From NCBI RefSeq assembly GCF_029210365.1, contig NZ_JARGES010000041.1, positions 78,808 to 142,807 on the forward strand: 64,000 bases of DNA. The letters run 5' to 3'. Below, one piece after another: positions 54,727 through 64,000 of this stretch. Position 1 is the stretch's first letter. Every line of letters begins with the position of its first letter. This stretch comes from Mesorhizobium sp. YIM 152430 (GTDB lineage: Bacteria; Pseudomonadota; Alphaproteobacteria; Rhizobiales; Rhizobiaceae). The notes under the pieces were generated by a model that did not search any database, was not told the DNA's origin, and saw nothing but the letters and a program-made list of their open reading frames with translations. The translations under genes were made by a program, and so were the position numbers.

Positions 54727-55484
54727 GCGGCATTTTCTCCGTTATGCGATGGGATCCTGGCGAGCGCCTTCCTGAGCGCGGCGATGAACCCGATGCGGGC
54801 ATCGGGTTCGTCCATGCCGCGCGGCTCGTAGATGTGGCGGGCAAGAAAGAAGCCGGTCAGCTTGAAGGCGTCGGCGATCGCCGCCTCGTCGCCCTGCCGT
54901 TTCGAGCCGCGTTGCAGGAACTCGGGCAGCGCCAGAAGCTTGTCGCGCCAGGGTTCGCCCGCCCCGCGCGAGACCGCTCTGCCGGTCTTCGGCGAGACGT
55001 AGACGAGACCCTCGCGCGCGCCGGTCGCGGCGCAGCGCTGGAGGTCGAGACCGAAGCCGAGTTCTTCCAGCACCAGAAGCTCGAAGCGGACGACGAGTTC
55101 GGCCGCATCCTGTGGTTCGCGCAGATGGTCGAGGACCACCGCCAGCGTCTCGTAGAGGCCCGAATGCGGATCGCGCTCCGGCAAAAGACGCAGATGCGCG
55201 GCCAGAAGTTGCAGGCCGTAGATGCTGGCGGCGTTGTCCATGAACTGCGCCGCCTTGAGTTCCACTGGCTCGACCGCGAAGAAGCCAAGATGCTCGTCCA
55301 GCCGCGCGCGCCAGACGAGTTCGACGCGGTTGCCGGCTTGCAGCACCGGCTGCATCCTGCGCGAACGCCCGCCGCGCACGAGGCCGAGATGGCGGCCGTG
55401 ATCGCGCGTCATCACCTCGAGAATGACGCTCGTCTCGCCATGCCGGCGCGTTCCAAGGATGATGCCGTCGTCATGCCATTCCAT
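54723..55484 (-). CDS. recO: DNA repair protein RecO
   Basis: RecO, with RecR, loads RecA onto SSB-coated gaps. The 253-residue protein has the N-terminal OB fold ([36 protein letters not shown]) and a helical domain. Only one cysteine is left at the site where other RecO proteins hold a C4 zinc finger ([13 protein letters not shown]), as usual for alphaproteobacteria. It follows era by 18 bases. Confidence 0.94.
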   Translation of the reverse strand: MEWHDDGIILGTRRHGETSVILEVMTRDHGRHLGLVRGGRSRRMQPVLQAGNRVELVWRARLDEHLGFFAVEPVELKAAQFMDNAASIYGLQLLAAHLRLLPERDPHSGLYETLAVVLDHLREPQDAAELVVRFELLVLEELGFGLDLQRCAATGAREGLVYVSPKTGRAVSRGAGEPWRDKLLALPEFLQRGSKRQGDEAAIADAFKLTGFFLARHIYEPRGMDEPDARIGFIAALRKALARIPSHNGENAA

Positions 55485-55502
55485 CAGGCGACGTTCGACG
55501 CG

Positions 55503-56423
55503 TCAGCGGGGAAATTCAAGTCCCATCTCGCGATAGCGCTCGGGATCGTTGATCCAGTTCTCACGTACCTTCACAAATAGAAAGAGATGGACCTTCTGCT
55601 CCATGATCTCGGCCAGTTCCTCGCGCGCAGCCTGACCGATGGCGCGGATCGTCTCGCCCTTCTTGCCGAGCACGATCTTCTTCTGGCTGTCACGCTCGAC
55701 ATAGATGACCTGATCGATCCTGACCGATCCGTCCTTCTTTTCCTTCCAGCCCTCGGTCTCTACATGCGAGGAATAGGGCAGTTCCTGGTGGAGGCGCAGG
55801 AAGACCTTTTCGCGCGTGATTTCGGCGGCAAGCTGGCGCATCGGCAGGTCGGAAATCTGGTCCTCAGGATAGTACCAGGGGCCTTCCTGCGCCGCGTCGG
55901 CGAGATAGTCGAGCAAATCCGTGCAGCCCGAGCCGTTGAGCGCGGAGATCATGAAGACGCGCTCGAACCGGACCTTCTCGGTCGCCTTGGCGGCAAGGGC
56001 CAGGAGATCCTCGCGCTTCACCTGGTCGATCTTGTTCAGGATCAGGATCTTCGGCTGGCGGACATTTTCCAGCCGTTCGAGGATCGTTTCCACATCGCCG
56101 CGAATACCGCGCTCCGCGTCGATCAGGAGGGCGATCGTGTCGGCGTCCTTCGCGCCGCCCCAGGCGGTCGTCACCATCGCCTCGTCGAGGCGGCGGCGCG
56201 GCTTGAAGATGCCGGGCGTGTCCATGAACACGATCTGCGAACGCTTGTGTGTGGCGATTCCGCGCACGATGGCGCGCGTGGTCTGGACCTTGTGGGTGAC
56301 GATCGACACTTTGGAGCCGACGAGCTGATTGAGGAGCGTCGACTTGCCGGCATTGGGCGCGCCGATGAGCGCGACGAATCCCGAACGGGTCGGACCCTCG
56401 GCATTGGCAGATTCGTCGTTCAT
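55503..56423 (-). CDS. era: GTPase Era
   Basis: Era is an essential GTPase that binds the 3' end of 16S rRNA during small-subunit assembly. The 306-residue protein has G1 GAPNAGKS (21-28), G3 DTPG in FMDTPGIFKPRR, G4 NKID in LILNKIDQV, and a C-terminal KH domain with VLGKKGETIRAIGQAAR. The start overlaps the rnc stop (ATGA). The rnc-era-recO order is conserved. Confidence 0.97.
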   Translation of the reverse strand: MNDESANAEGPTRSGFVALIGAPNAGKSTLLNQLVGSKVSIVTHKVQTTRAIVRGIATHKRSQIVFMDTPGIFKPRRRLDEAMVTTAWGGAKDADTIALLIDAERGIRGDVETILERLENVRQPKILILNKIDQVKREDLLALAAKATEKVRFERVFMISALNGSGCTDLLDYLADAAQEGPWYYPEDQISDLPMRQLAAEITREKVFLRLHQELPYSSHVETEGWKEKKDGSVRIDQVIYVERDSQKKIVLGKKGETIRAIGQAAREELAEIMEQKVHLFLFVKVRENWINDPERYREMGLEFPR

Positions 56424-57133
56424 CGTGTCTCGTCCTTCCAGACGCCTTCGCGCTTCAATATGGCCGTTGCCGCCGCCTGCTCGGCCTCGCGCTTGGAGCG
56501 GCCCTGCGCCTGCCCCGGCGCCATGCCCTCGATCAGCACGCTGACCGTGAAAACGGGATCATGATCCGGTCCTTCGCGCCTGTCCACGCGATAGACCGGC
56601 GAAACCTTCACGCGTTGATGCGCCCATTCCTGCAACTCGGTCTTGGCGTCGCGCCGTCCGGCCGCCTCGCCCCTGGCGCGCTTGGCCCATTTGGCGAGGA
56701 TGAACCCTTGCACCGCTTCCAGCCCTTTTTCGAGATAGATCGCCGCGATCAGCGCCTCCATCACGTCGGAGCGCGTGTTGATCCGCTTCTTGCCGGACAG
56801 CGAACCGAACTCGGCACCGGTGCGGATCAACGGCGTCAGGCCGATCTCGTCGGCAAGTTCGGCCAGCGTCTCGGCATTCACCAGCCCGTTCAGCCGCACC
56901 GAAAGCTCGCCTTCGTCGGCATCGGGATGTGCCTCGAACAGCATCTGGGCGATCACCAGCCCGAGCACGCGGTCACCCAGGAATTCAAGCCGCTCGTAAT
57001 GTTCGGATGCGCCGGACTGAACGCTCGCATGGGTCAGCGCGCGCAGCAGCCGATCATGATCGGCGAGCGCGATGCCCGTGATCTTTTCGACAGCGACCGC
57101 GAGCGCCACGCCGTCGCTATTCGCCCGCGCCAT
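56420..57133 (-). CDS. rnc: Ribonuclease III
   Basis: RNase III cuts double-stranded RNA, including rRNA precursors. The 237-residue protein has the nine-residue signature ERLEFLGDR (47-55) with catalytic acidic residues, a second acidic site in DVMEALIAAIYLEKG, and a C-terminal double-stranded RNA-binding domain ending GRSKREAEQAAATAIL. The ATG overlaps the lepB stop by one base; a GTG one codon earlier is also possible. No strong ribosome site, so it may rely on coupling with lepB. Confidence 0.96.
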   Translation of the reverse strand: MARANSDGVALAVAVEKITGIALADHDRLLRALTHASVQSGASEHYERLEFLGDRVLGLVIAQMLFEAHPDADEGELSVRLNGLVNAETLAELADEIGLTPLIRTGAEFGSLSGKKRINTRSDVMEALIAAIYLEKGLEAVQGFILAKWAKRARGEAAGRRDAKTELQEWAHQRVKVSPVYRVDRREGPDHDPVFTVSVLIEGMAPGQAQGRSKREAEQAAATAILKREGVWKDETR

Positions 57134-57876
57134 CACTCGACGGAATTGAGCAGGCGTGAGAAGCGCAGTTCGCTCGGCCAGCGCCAGATTTCGAGCGGGC
57201 TCGCCCCGCCCGACATGGAAAAGAAGATGATGTTGGCGCGGCCGACGAGGTGATCGGCCGGCACGTAACCGACCGAGAACCGGCTGTCGGTCGAATTGTC
57301 GCGGTTGTCGCCCATCATGAAATAGTGGCCTTCGGGCACCTGAAACTCGCGCGTATTGTCGCCGATGGAATTGGGCGACAGGTCAAGCGTGTCGTAGGAG
57401 ACGCCATTCGGCAGGGTTTCGCGCCAGACTTCGACGGGGCGGGCCATCTCGGTAATGTCGGGATTGTCGAGTTCGTCCACCAGTTCCCGCTGAATGGCTT
57501 CGCCATTCAGAAAGAGCTGGCCCTCGCGCATCTGCACGGTGTCGCCCGGCATTCCGATCACCCGCTTGATATAGTCGAGCGACGGGTCGGGCGGGAACTT
57601 GAACACCACCACGTCGCCGCGCTCCGGCTCCGAACCCCAGATGCGGCCTTCGAACAGCGGCGGCGAAAAGGGCAGCGAATGCTTCGAGTAGCCATAGGCC
57701 CATTTGGTGACGAAGAGGTAGTCGCCTTCGAGCAAGGTGGGGCGCATCGATCCCGACGGGATCGAGAATGGCTGGAACAGAAGCGTGCGGATGACGAGCG
57801 CCAGAAGCAGAGCCTGCACGATGACGCTGACGGTTTCACCGAAACCGCCGGATTTCTTGTTGTTCTTGTCCGACAC
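57133..57876 (-). CDS. lepB: Signal peptidase I
   Basis: LepB removes signal peptides from exported proteins at the inner membrane. The 247-residue protein has one N-terminal membrane helix (about 15-35) and the Ser-Lys dyad: Ser43 in IPSGSMRPTL and Lys104 in DYIKRVIG, plus GDNRDNSTDSR. It would process the many secreted proteins encoded here, such as LptD and the SurA-like protein. It lies upstream of rnc-era-recO. Confidence 0.96.
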   Translation of the reverse strand: MSDKNNKKSGGFGETVSVIVQALLLALVIRTLLFQPFSIPSGSMRPTLLEGDYLFVTKWAYGYSKHSLPFSPPLFEGRIWGSEPERGDVVVFKFPPDPSLDYIKRVIGMPGDTVQMREGQLFLNGEAIQRELVDELDNPDITEMARPVEVWRETLPNGVSYDTLDLSPNSIGDNTREFQVPEGHYFMMGDNRDNSTDSRFSVGYVPADHLVGRANIIFFSMSGGASPLEIWRWPSELRFSRLLNSVE

Positions 57877-57959
57877 GCTGAGATTCTTTCCGTACTTTGC
57901 AAGGTGCGGTTCGTCTTAGCGTTTGCAGGCGGCGGCGGCAACGCCGTTGCGTCGCTTCG

Positions 57960-58370
57960 TCACGCCGCCCGGTCTTCCGGCACGGCTTCGATGATGACGA
58001 ATGCCTGGGCGAGCGGAAAATCGTCGGTGATCGTCAGATGGATGATGGGGCGGTGCCCATCGGGCATCAAGGCAAGCAGGCGCTTCTCGGCGCCGTTGGT
58101 CAGGTGCATCGTCGGCTTGCCGCCGGGCAGGTTGACGACCCCCATGTCACGCCAGAACACGCCGCGCGCAAGGCCCGTTCCGAGTGCCTTGGCACAGGCT
58201 TCCTTGGCGGCGAAGCGTTTTGCATACGAGGCTGCGCGCAATCGGCGCCGGTCGGATTTCGTCCGCTCGATTTCGGTGAAGACGCGCTGGATGAAACGGT
58301 CCCCGTGCCGGTCAATCGTCTTTTCGATGCGACGAATGTCGATCAGGTCGCTGCCGACGCCGACGATCAT
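57960..58370 (-). CDS. acpS: Holo-ACP synthase
   Basis: AcpS transfers phosphopantetheine from CoA to ACP Ser37. The 136-residue protein has Asp8 in [12 protein letters not shown] and Glu57 in [15 protein letters not shown], the two metal ligands. The start overlaps the DUF2062 gene's stop (ATGA). No pdxJ is present beside acpS, unlike in enteric bacteria. Confidence 0.95.
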   Translation of the reverse strand: MIVGVGSDLIDIRRIEKTIDRHGDRFIQRVFTEIERTKSDRRRLRAASYAKRFAAKEACAKALGTGLARGVFWRDMGVVNLPGGKPTMHLTNGAEKRLLALMPDGHRPIIHLTITDDFPLAQAFVIIEAVPEDRAA

Positions 58371-58951
58371 CGAGCGGGCTGTGTCAATGCAGGATGGGCG
58401 CGCTGACGCGCCTTGTCAGCAAGGCGTTTTCGGCGCTGCTCGCGAAAGAGGCCCACCGCCCAGTAAGTCAGGAGATAGAAGATCAGCCCGCACAAGGCTC
58501 CGAGCATCGCCCCGCCCACCGTCATCGGCTTCAGGAGCGGTTCCCACAGAAGTGCAAAATCGAGTTCAGTCAGCACGCGCCCCAGTTGCAGGGGCACGAC
58601 TTCACCCGGCTCGGTTCCCTGAAGCATGTAGCGGCCAAGCCCGAGCGAGCAGCCCCAGATGAAAGGAAAGGTTATCGGATTGCCGACCGCGGTACCGAGA
58701 GCCGAGGCGATCAGATTGCCGCGCATGAGCCAAGCCAGGCCGGCCGCGATGAAAAAGTGGAAGCCCATATAGGGCAGGAAGGAAGCGAATGCACCGGCCG
58801 CCACTCCGGCCGCGACCGCATGAGGCGTCGCCGTCAGCCGCAGGACGCGCCGCGAAAAGTAGCGGGCCGATCGTGCGAACGAACGTCGCGGCCACAGCAT
58901 GACCCGCAACTTCTCACCAAAATCCGCTGTCTTGCGTCGCCTGAAAAGCAT
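58367..58951 (-). CDS. DUF2062 membrane protein
   Basis: This 194-residue protein has a basic N-terminus and hydrophobic helices (about 45-62, 66-84, 88-108 and 145-168). The core [20 protein letters not shown] and [17 protein letters not shown] are DUF2062 hallmarks. Function unknown. It is coupled to acpS and follows pyrE after a 147-base gap in which I see no clear signals. Confidence 0.85.
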   Translation of the reverse strand: MLFRRRKTADFGEKLRVMLWPRRSFARSARYFSRRVLRLTATPHAVAAGVAAGAFASFLPYMGFHFFIAAGLAWLMRGNLIASALGTAVGNPITFPFIWGCSLGLGRYMLQGTEPGEVVPLQLGRVLTELDFALLWEPLLKPMTVGGAMLGALCGLIFYLLTYWAVGLFREQRRKRLADKARQRAHPALTQPAR

Positions 58952-59098
58952 TGCCTTTTTGTCTCTCGAAGCGGACCGTTAGCCCGGTTCTGTGATGAGA
59001 ATATGTACCGTCCCGATTCGTCAGGATATAGGCATGGCGACCGGACAGATACAATCGTCTATCAGCATGTAACGTTTCGTGAATCCGATGGTTGCCGA

Positions 59099-59677
59099 TC
59101 AGATATTGCGGCTGCCGGGCTTGACCGCAGGAAGCGCGACGAGTTCCGGGGGGAGTGCGTCAGCCGGATAGGCCGGCACCTCATATTCGGCGAGCGCGAC
59201 GAGCGGCACCCCGACATCGGCCTTGCCGGCTGATCGGTCGACGATGCAGGCAGCCGCAACGATTTCGGCGCCGAGTTCGCGAAGGCAGTCGACGGTCTCG
59301 CGGATCGACAGGCCGGTCGTCACGATATCCTCGACGATGACCACGCGCGCACCCTTTTCGATCTCGAACCGGCGCAGCTTGAAGACGCCCCCCTCCCGCT
59401 CGACCCAGACCGCCGGGACGCCCAGATGCCGCGACGTCTCGTAAGCCGGAATGATGCCGCCCACGGCCGGCCCTACGACATAATCGATCCCGCCGGCTTC
59501 AGCGCGGATCTTTTCGGCCAGCGCCCTGCACAGGCGCTCGGTCTTGTCGGCGTGCATGAACACGCGGGCCTTTTGCAGGAAGACCGGGCTGCGCAGGCCG
59601 GAGGTCAGGATGAAATGCCCCTCCAGGATCGCGCCCGCCTCGCGGAAAATTCCCAATACGTCTTCAGTCTGCATCAT
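59099..59677 (-). CDS. pyrE: Orotate phosphoribosyltransferase
   Basis: PyrE makes OMP from orotate and PRPP in pyrimidine synthesis. The 192-residue protein has [12 protein letters not shown] with catalytic Lys, and the PRPP loop [13 protein letters not shown]. Two ATGs in tandem are possible starts. It begins 14 bases after the rel stop, so uracil nucleotide synthesis and stringent response genes share a transcript. Confidence 0.94.
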   Translation of the reverse strand: MMQTEDVLGIFREAGAILEGHFILTSGLRSPVFLQKARVFMHADKTERLCRALAEKIRAEAGGIDYVVGPAVGGIIPAYETSRHLGVPAVWVEREGGVFKLRRFEIEKGARVVIVEDIVTTGLSIRETVDCLRELGAEIVAAACIVDRSAGKADVGVPLVALAEYEVPAYPADALPPELVALPAVKPGSRNI

Positions 59678-59690
59678 GCCTGCGTCTTTC

Positions 59691-61919
59691 CTATCCGTTC
59701 ACGCGGCGCACTTCCGAGACGCTCGCATTCTCCTTCAACTGCGACATCAGCCGGTTGAGATGCTTGAGATCCCAGACCTCGAGGTCGAACACCATCTCCG
59801 TGAAATCCGGCGCGGTGCGCAGCATGGACAGCGTATGGATGTTGGCGTCGTTGGATGCAATCACCTGCGAGATGTTCGCGAGCGACCCCGGCTCGTTGAG
59901 CGCCGTCACCGAAACACGCGCCGGAAAGCGTTCCTTGGTGTCCTCGTCGATGTCCCAGCGCACGTCGATCCAGCGCTCCGGCTGGTCGTCGAAGGCGGTG
60001 AGAGAGGGCGACTGGATCGGGTAGATCGTGATGCCGGAGCCCGGATGCATGATGCCGACGATGCGATCTCCCGGAACGGCGCCCTCCGGCGCGAACTTGA
60101 CCGGCAGGTCGCCGCGCACGCCGCGGATCGGCAGCGCCCCCGCACTGATCCGACGACCGGGCTTTTCCGGCTCGCTCGATCTTGGCATCTGAAACAGCAT
60201 TCCGGCGGCGTTGCGCAGATTGAACCAGCCCTCCTCGCGCTGGCGAACAGGCTGAACGGCGCGTTCTTCCTTGTGGTCGGGATAGACGGCGCGTACCACG
60301 TCCGGCGACGACAATTCGCCGCGCCCGACCGCGGCCAGCACGTCCTCCACATCCTTTCGCGCCAGCCGGTGAAGAACCGGCTTCAGGAGTTCCCTAGAGA
60401 ACTTCTTGCCCGAGCGCTCGAAGGCGCGTTCGAGGATGCGCGTGCCAAGGCCGGAATATTGCTTGCGGATCGCGTTCTTGGTTGCACGGCGGATGGCCGA
60501 GCGCGCCTTGCCGGTCACCACCACGGATTCCCAGGCGGCGGGCGGCACCTGCGCCTTGGAGCGGATGATCTCGACCTCGTCGCCGTTCTTCAATTCGGTC
60601 ATCAGCGGCATGATGCGGCCGTTGATCTTGGCGCCCACGCAGGTATCGCCGACATCCGTATGGACGGCATAGGCGAAGTCGATCGGCGTCGCGCCGCGCG
60701 GCAGCGCGATCAGCCGACCCTTCGGCGTAAAACAGAAGACCTGGTCCTGGAAAAGTTCGAGCTTGGTGTTCTCCAGGAATTCTTCCGGATTGTCGCCTTC
60801 CGAAAGCTGCTCGATCGTGTGGCGCAGCCAGGCATAGGCGTTGGTGTCCTTGGAAAGCTTCAGCCCGCCATTTCCCGAAACCGTCGCGCCGTCCTTGTAT
60901 AGGGTGTGGGCGGCGACGCCATATTCGGCGATGTCGTCCATCTGTCGCGTGCGGATCTGCAACTCCACACGCTGGCGCGAGGGACCGACGATGGTGGTGT
61001 GTATCGAGCGGTAATCGTTCTGCTTGGGCGTCGAGATATAGTCCTTGAACCGGCCCGGCACCATCGACCATGTCGTGTGGATGGCGAACAGCGCCCGATA
61101 GCAGTCCTCCTCGTCGTCGACGATGACGCGAAAACCGAAAATGTCCGACAACTGCTCGAAGGACAGTGCCTTGGTTTCCATCTTGCGGAAGACCGACCAC
61201 GGCTTCTTCTGCCGGCTCTTGACCATCGCCTCGATGTCGTACTTCTCGAACAGGACCGACATCGACTTCTCGATTTCGCCGATCACGTCCTTCGAGCGCT
61301 CGTAGATGTCGGCAAGCCGCTCGGTGACCGCGCGATGAGCCTCCGGGTTCATGGTGCGGAAGGCCAGTTCCTCCAGTTCCTCGCGCATGTCCTGCATTCC
61401 CATGCGTCCGGCCAGCGGCGCATAGATGTCCATCGTCTCCTCTGCGATGCGGACGCGTTTGTGCTCGGGCATGTGGTCGAGCGTGCGCATGTTGTGCAGC
61501 CGATCCGCGAGCTTGACGAGCAGGACGCGCACGTCTTCGGCGATGGCGAGGAGCAGCTTGCGCAGGTTTTCCGCCTGCTCGGCCTTCTTGGAGACGAGGT
61601 CGAGCTTCTTGAGCTTAGTCAGGCCCTCGACCAGCTTGCCCATCTCCGGGCCGAACAGCGTGTCGATCTCCTGTCGCGTCGCGGAGGTGTCCTCGATCGT
61701 GTCGTGCAGGAGCGCGACCGCGATCGTCGCCTCGTCGACATGCATCTCGGTGAGGATCGCCGCCACTTCGAGCGGATGGGAGAAATACGGGTCGCCGGAT
61801 GCGCGCTTCTGGTGACCATGCTTTTGCATGGCATAGACATACGCCTTATTCAAAAGCGCTTCGTTCACATCGGGCTTGTAGCGCTGGACGCGCTCGACAA
61901 GCTCGTATTGCCGCATCAT
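59691..61919 (-). CDS. rel: Bifunctional (p)ppGpp synthetase/hydrolase
   Basis: This 742-residue Rel/SpoT-type enzyme makes and destroys (p)ppGpp. The hydrolase domain has His72-Asp73 in [10 protein letters not shown] and [12 protein letters not shown]; the synthetase domain has FGFRVIVDD and [11 protein letters not shown], and RFKD, the form found in bifunctional enzymes (single-function RelA has EFDD there). TGS (about 390-450, [20 protein letters not shown]) and a C-terminal ACT domain follow. It is the single RSH in most alphaproteobacteria. Confidence 0.95.
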   Translation of the reverse strand: MMRQYELVERVQRYKPDVNEALLNKAYVYAMQKHGHQKRASGDPYFSHPLEVAAILTEMHVDEATIAVALLHDTIEDTSATRQEIDTLFGPEMGKLVEGLTKLKKLDLVSKKAEQAENLRKLLLAIAEDVRVLLVKLADRLHNMRTLDHMPEHKRVRIAEETMDIYAPLAGRMGMQDMREELEELAFRTMNPEAHRAVTERLADIYERSKDVIGEIEKSMSVLFEKYDIEAMVKSRQKKPWSVFRKMETKALSFEQLSDIFGFRVIVDDEEDCYRALFAIHTTWSMVPGRFKDYISTPKQNDYRSIHTTIVGPSRQRVELQIRTRQMDDIAEYGVAAHTLYKDGATVSGNGGLKLSKDTNAYAWLRHTIEQLSEGDNPEEFLENTKLELFQDQVFCFTPKGRLIALPRGATPIDFAYAVHTDVGDTCVGAKINGRIMPLMTELKNGDEVEIIRSKAQVPPAAWESVVVTGKARSAIRRATKNAIRKQYSGLGTRILERAFERSGKKFSRELLKPVLHRLARKDVEDVLAAVGRGELSSPDVVRAVYPDHKEERAVQPVRQREEGWFNLRNAAGMLFQMPRSSEPEKPGRRISAGALPIRGVRGDLPVKFAPEGAVPGDRIVGIMHPGSGITIYPIQSPSLTAFDDQPERWIDVRWDIDEDTKERFPARVSVTALNEPGSLANISQVIASNDANIHTLSMLRTAPDFTEMVFDLEVWDLKHLNRLMSQLKENASVSEVRRVNG

Positions 61920-61943
61920 GTGGAACCGGACCCTTCAGACGAA

Positions 61944-61975
61944 ATATGCCGCACCATCATAGCGGCGCGGCATAT
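61944..61975 (-). terminator. Hairpin between rpoZ and rel
   Basis: ATATGCCGC (61944-61952) and GCGGCATAT (61967-61975) form a perfect 9-bp stem with a 14-base loop. On the minus strand the stem ends in ATATTTCGTC, weakly T-rich. It may attenuate rpoZ transcripts before rel. Confidence 0.4.
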
Positions 61976-62027
61976 AAATTAGATAGTCATCAAAAGGCCG
62001 AGGCGGAAGACCGCCTAGACGTGCCGA

Positions 62028-62426
62028 TCAGAAATCGTCGCTCTTTTCCGGCGCGACGAGACCCTCGATGCCGGCCAGAAGATCGTCTTCCGACATGCGG
62101 TCGAAGGCGATGTTCTCTTCGCTCTCGTCGGTGGCGATGATCGTCTCTTCGCCCGCCTCCCTCGAAAGGGCGGGAGCCTCGGCTTCCGGCTCGTCGACCT
62201 CGACATGCTTTTGCAGCGAGTGGATCAGGTCTTCCTTCAGGTCTTCCGGCGAGAGGGTCTCGTCGGCGATCTCGCGAAGGGCGACGACCGGGTTCTTGTC
62301 GTTGTCGCGGTCGATCGTGATCGCGGCGCCCTGCGAGATCTGGCGGGCACGGTGGCCGGCGAGCAGAACGAGCTCGAACCGGTTGTCGACCTTGTCGATG
62401 CAATCCTCAACGGTGACGCGGGCCAT
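62028..62426 (-). CDS. rpoZ: DNA-directed RNA polymerase subunit omega
   Basis: Omega helps assemble the beta-prime subunit and forms part of the ppGpp site. The 132-residue protein has [20 protein letters not shown] and [12 protein letters not shown], the family core, plus an acidic C-terminal extension usual in Rhizobiales. rpoZ upstream of rel places the two halves of ppGpp signalling together. Confidence 0.95.
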   Translation of the reverse strand: MARVTVEDCIDKVDNRFELVLLAGHRARQISQGAAITIDRDNDKNPVVALREIADETLSPEDLKEDLIHSLQKHVEVDEPEAEAPALSREAGEETIIATDESEENIAFDRMSEDDLLAGIEGLVAPEKSDDF

Positions 62427-62470
62427 GGGAACGCCCCTTTCATGTCTTCAGGTGTCGGGAGATTGCGTGC

Positions 62471-62499
62471 TCCATAGCGAAAACTTCGCCTCTTGACAA
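62471..62499 (-). promoter_or_regulatory. Candidate rpoZ promoter
   Basis: On the minus strand TTGTCA (62499-62494), preceded by C as in alphaproteobacterial promoters, and TATGGA (62476-62471) are 17 bases apart, about 45 bases before rpoZ. Confidence 0.4.
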
Positions 62500-62658
62500 G
62501 CATTGCGAGACGCCGCGTCCACACGATCAAAAATGCTTGAGCCCGGCCACCGCGATGTTGGCATGGCGCGCCATTGCCCATATGTCCTTCTTATATTCCG
62601 TTTCGCTTGAATTCGATTTCGCCCTTGGGCGCCAACCATTGCAGCAGGATTGATTGCC

Positions 62659-63243
62659 ATGTTCGACCCGCGCGAAAAGATCGCCCTCTTCATCGACGGC
62701 GCCAATCTCTACGCCACCTCCCGAGCCCTGGGTTTCGATATCGACTATCGAAAGTTGCTCACGCATTTCCAGAAACACGGCTATCTCGTTCGCGCCTATT
62801 ACTATACCGCGCTGATCGAGGATCAGGAGTATTCCTCGATCCGCCCGCTGATCGACTGGCTCGACTATAATGGCTACAAGGTCGTCACCAAACCCGCGCG
62901 CGAATTCACCGACGCGATGGGGCGGCGCAAGATCAAGGGCAATATGGACATCGAACTGACGGTCGACGCACTCGAACTCGCTGGCACGGTCGATCATTAT
63001 GTCATCTTCTCCGGCGACGGCGATTTCCGCTGCCTCGTCGATGCGCTCCAGCGCAAGGGTCGGAAGGTGTCGGTAATCTCGACCATGGCCTCGCAGCCAC
63101 CGATGATCTCGGACGATCTGCGCCGGCAGGCCGATCACTTCATCGATCTGAATTCCCTCAAGGCCGATATCGGGCGCGAGGGCGCCGAGCGCGTTGTCCG
63201 CCGTCCCGCCCCCGAGCCCGTCGACGAAGACGAGTTCGAATGA
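62659..63243 (+). CDS. NYN-domain (LabA-like) nuclease
   Basis: This 194-residue protein has the NYN/PIN-like fold: Asp14 in IALFIDGANLYAT, acidic residues in GNMDIELTVDAL and FSGDGDFRCLVDAL. LabA-type proteins are linked to gene expression control; the fold predicts RNase activity, with all acidic residues retained. An acidic C-terminal tail follows the domain. I prefer the ATG; the TTG three codons earlier abuts the AGGA site. It is divergent from rpoZ and coupled to the UDG gene. Confidence 0.9.
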   Translation: MFDPREKIALFIDGANLYATSRALGFDIDYRKLLTHFQKHGYLVRAYYYTALIEDQEYSSIRPLIDWLDYNGYKVVTKPAREFTDAMGRRKIKGNMDIELTVDALELAGTVDHYVIFSGDGDFRCLVDALQRKGRKVSVISTMASQPPMISDDLRRQADHFIDLNSLKADIGREGAERVVRRPAPEPVDEDEFE

Positions 63244-63923
63244 GCCGCACCGTACCCGTCGAACCTGCGGAGCCCTCGCCCGACTGTCCGCTTTGTCCGC
63301 GCCTGCATGATTTCATCGCGGCATGGCGCGCACGCGAGCCGCACTGGTTCAACGCGCCGGTTCCGACATGGCGGTCGAGGGCCGGCGACGACAGCGTGCG
63401 ACTTCTGATCGTCGGGCTTGCGCCCGGTCTGCGCGGGGCCAACCGGACAGGCCGCCCGTTCACCGGCGACTATGCCGGCGACCTTCTCTATTCGACACTG
63501 AAACGGTTCGGCTTCGCCGCCGGCGAGTTCGAGGCCCGACCCGACGACACTCTGGAACTGATCGAGACGGCCGTCACGAACGCCGTGCGCTGCGTGCCGC
63601 CGGAGAACAAGCCGGTCGGCGCGGAGATCAATACCTGCCGTCAATTCCTGGTGCCGACTATCGGCCGGTTCGCGAATCTGAAGGCGATCGTGACGCTTGG
63701 CTCGATCTCGCACCAGTCGGTCGTGCGCGCGCTCGGCGGTCGCGTCGCCGAACACAAGTTCGGCCATCAGGCGGAAACCGAACTCGGCGGCATCCGCGTG
63801 TTCTCCAGCTATCACTGCTCACGTTACAACACGAATACGGGGCGGCTGACGGAAGAAATGTTCGTCGATGTTTTCAGGGATGTGCGGGCGTTCTTGGATG
63901 CGGCAGTCGGCAATCGGCAGTAG
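63240..63923 (+). CDS. Family 5 uracil-DNA glycosylase (UDGb)
   Basis: Family 5 UDGs remove uracil and deaminated purines from double-stranded DNA. The 227-residue protein has motif 1 APGLRGANRTGRPFTGD (61-77), with Ala in place of the polar residue of other UDGs as usual for this family, and motif 2 HCSRYNTNTGRLT (192-204). Cys16, Cys19, Cys118 and Cys133 probably bind a 4Fe-4S cluster. The ATG overlaps the NYN stop. The stop codon lies inside degenerate heptamer repeats that supply the last few residues. Confidence 0.92.
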   Translation: MSRTVPVEPAEPSPDCPLCPRLHDFIAAWRAREPHWFNAPVPTWRSRAGDDSVRLLIVGLAPGLRGANRTGRPFTGDYAGDLLYSTLKRFGFAAGEFEARPDDTLELIETAVTNAVRCVPPENKPVGAEINTCRQFLVPTIGRFANLKAIVTLGSISHQSVVRALGGRVAEHKFGHQAETELGGIRVFSSYHCSRYNTNTGRLTEEMFVDVFRDVRAFLDAAVGNRQ

Positions 63924-63933
63924 GCAATCGTCA
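63906..63933 (+). repeat. Degenerate GTCGGCA heptamer array (left arm)
   Basis: Four 7-base units read GTCGGCA, ATCGGCA, GTAGGCA and ATCGTCA. They are the reverse complement of the TGCCGAC units found 25 bases downstream, so the two arrays could fold as a long imperfect stem. The UDG stop codon TAG is inside unit three. Confidence 0.75.
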
Positions 63934-63958
63934 CCAACGATCAGTTCCGACTTCCCAT

Positions 63959-64000
63959 TGCCGACTGCCGACTGCCGACTGCCGACTGCCGACTGCCGAC
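63959..64000 (+). repeat. Tandem heptamer TGCCGAC, at least six copies
   Basis: Six perfect head-to-tail copies of TGCCGAC run to the window edge and may continue. Units of seven shift reading frame with each copy, so the array is probably non-coding. Such simple repeats mutate by slippage. Confidence 0.92.

Noticed and set aside
63959..64000. Possible CRISPR array
   Set aside because: Units of seven bases without spacers; this is a simple tandem repeat.

Overview
The window is a dense, GC-rich stretch of chromosome from an alphaproteobacterium, most likely of the Hyphomicrobiales (Rhizobiales), in or near Phyllobacteriaceae. The evidence is the combination of a Rhizobiales-type TIGR02301 protein, a bifunctional Rel with an RFKD motif, a short alphaproteobacterial Psd next to pssA, an arginine/aspartate-rich S6 tail, an acidic L9 tail, and the gene orders lptF-lptG-lptD-surA-pdxA-rsmA and rpoZ-rel-pyrE-acpS-lepB-rnc-era-recO. 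No prophage, insertion sequence, integrase, tRNA, rRNA or CRISPR array was seen. Nearly everything is core genome, with a handful of unusual or uncharacterised genes among housekeeping operons.

Layout. 1-5 kb: end of an unknown gene, a small membrane protein, an ABC-F ATPase, a lipoprotein and a pepA-holC pair. 5-13 kb: a plus-strand operon for LPS export and outer-membrane assembly (lptF, lptG, lptD, surA-like), then pdxA and rsmA, ending in a VOC protein. 13-19.6 kb: minus-strand fatty-acid and envelope genes (fabD, fabG, acpP, fabF, mltG, yicC, gmk). 19.6-30 kb: plus-strand rpsF-rpsR-rplI with an S6:S18-type leader, a cyclopropane-fatty-acid synthase relative, dnaB, alr, radA, cvpA, purF and a short-chain dehydrogenase. 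30-39 kb: OsmC, a degenerate Aas-like acyltransferase/AMP-binding fusion, and a minus-strand run of a LysM protein, ArsR repressor, Atm1-like ABC exporter, psd and pssA. 38.7-44 kb: LOG-family protein, RarD-like permease, and translationally coupled cysS-GFA-cimA. 44-54 kb: small and accessory genes, including an SRAP protein with a predicted clamp-binding tail and a coupled GNAT/C39-peptidase plus RimK-like ATP-grasp pair. 54-64 kb: thioesterase, recO, era, rnc, lepB, acpS, DUF2062, pyrE, rel, rpoZ, then divergent NYN nuclease and family-5 uracil-DNA glycosylase, ending in a heptamer tandem repeat cut by the window edge.

Functional themes are envelope biogenesis (LPS transport, fatty acids, ACP and its phosphopantetheinyl transferase, phosphatidylserine/phosphatidylethanolamine synthesis, signal peptidase, peptidoglycan terminase), information processing (DnaB, RadA, RecO, HolC, SRAP, UDG, RNase III, Era, RsmA, CysRS, ribosomal proteins) and stringent response (Rel, omega). 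The best candidates for little-described biology are the GNAT-C39/RLAN-ATP-grasp pair, the SRAP protein ending in QLDLF, the motif-poor Aas-like fusion, and the ArsR operator that contains its gene's own start codon. All functional calls rest on motifs read by eye; no database search was run.
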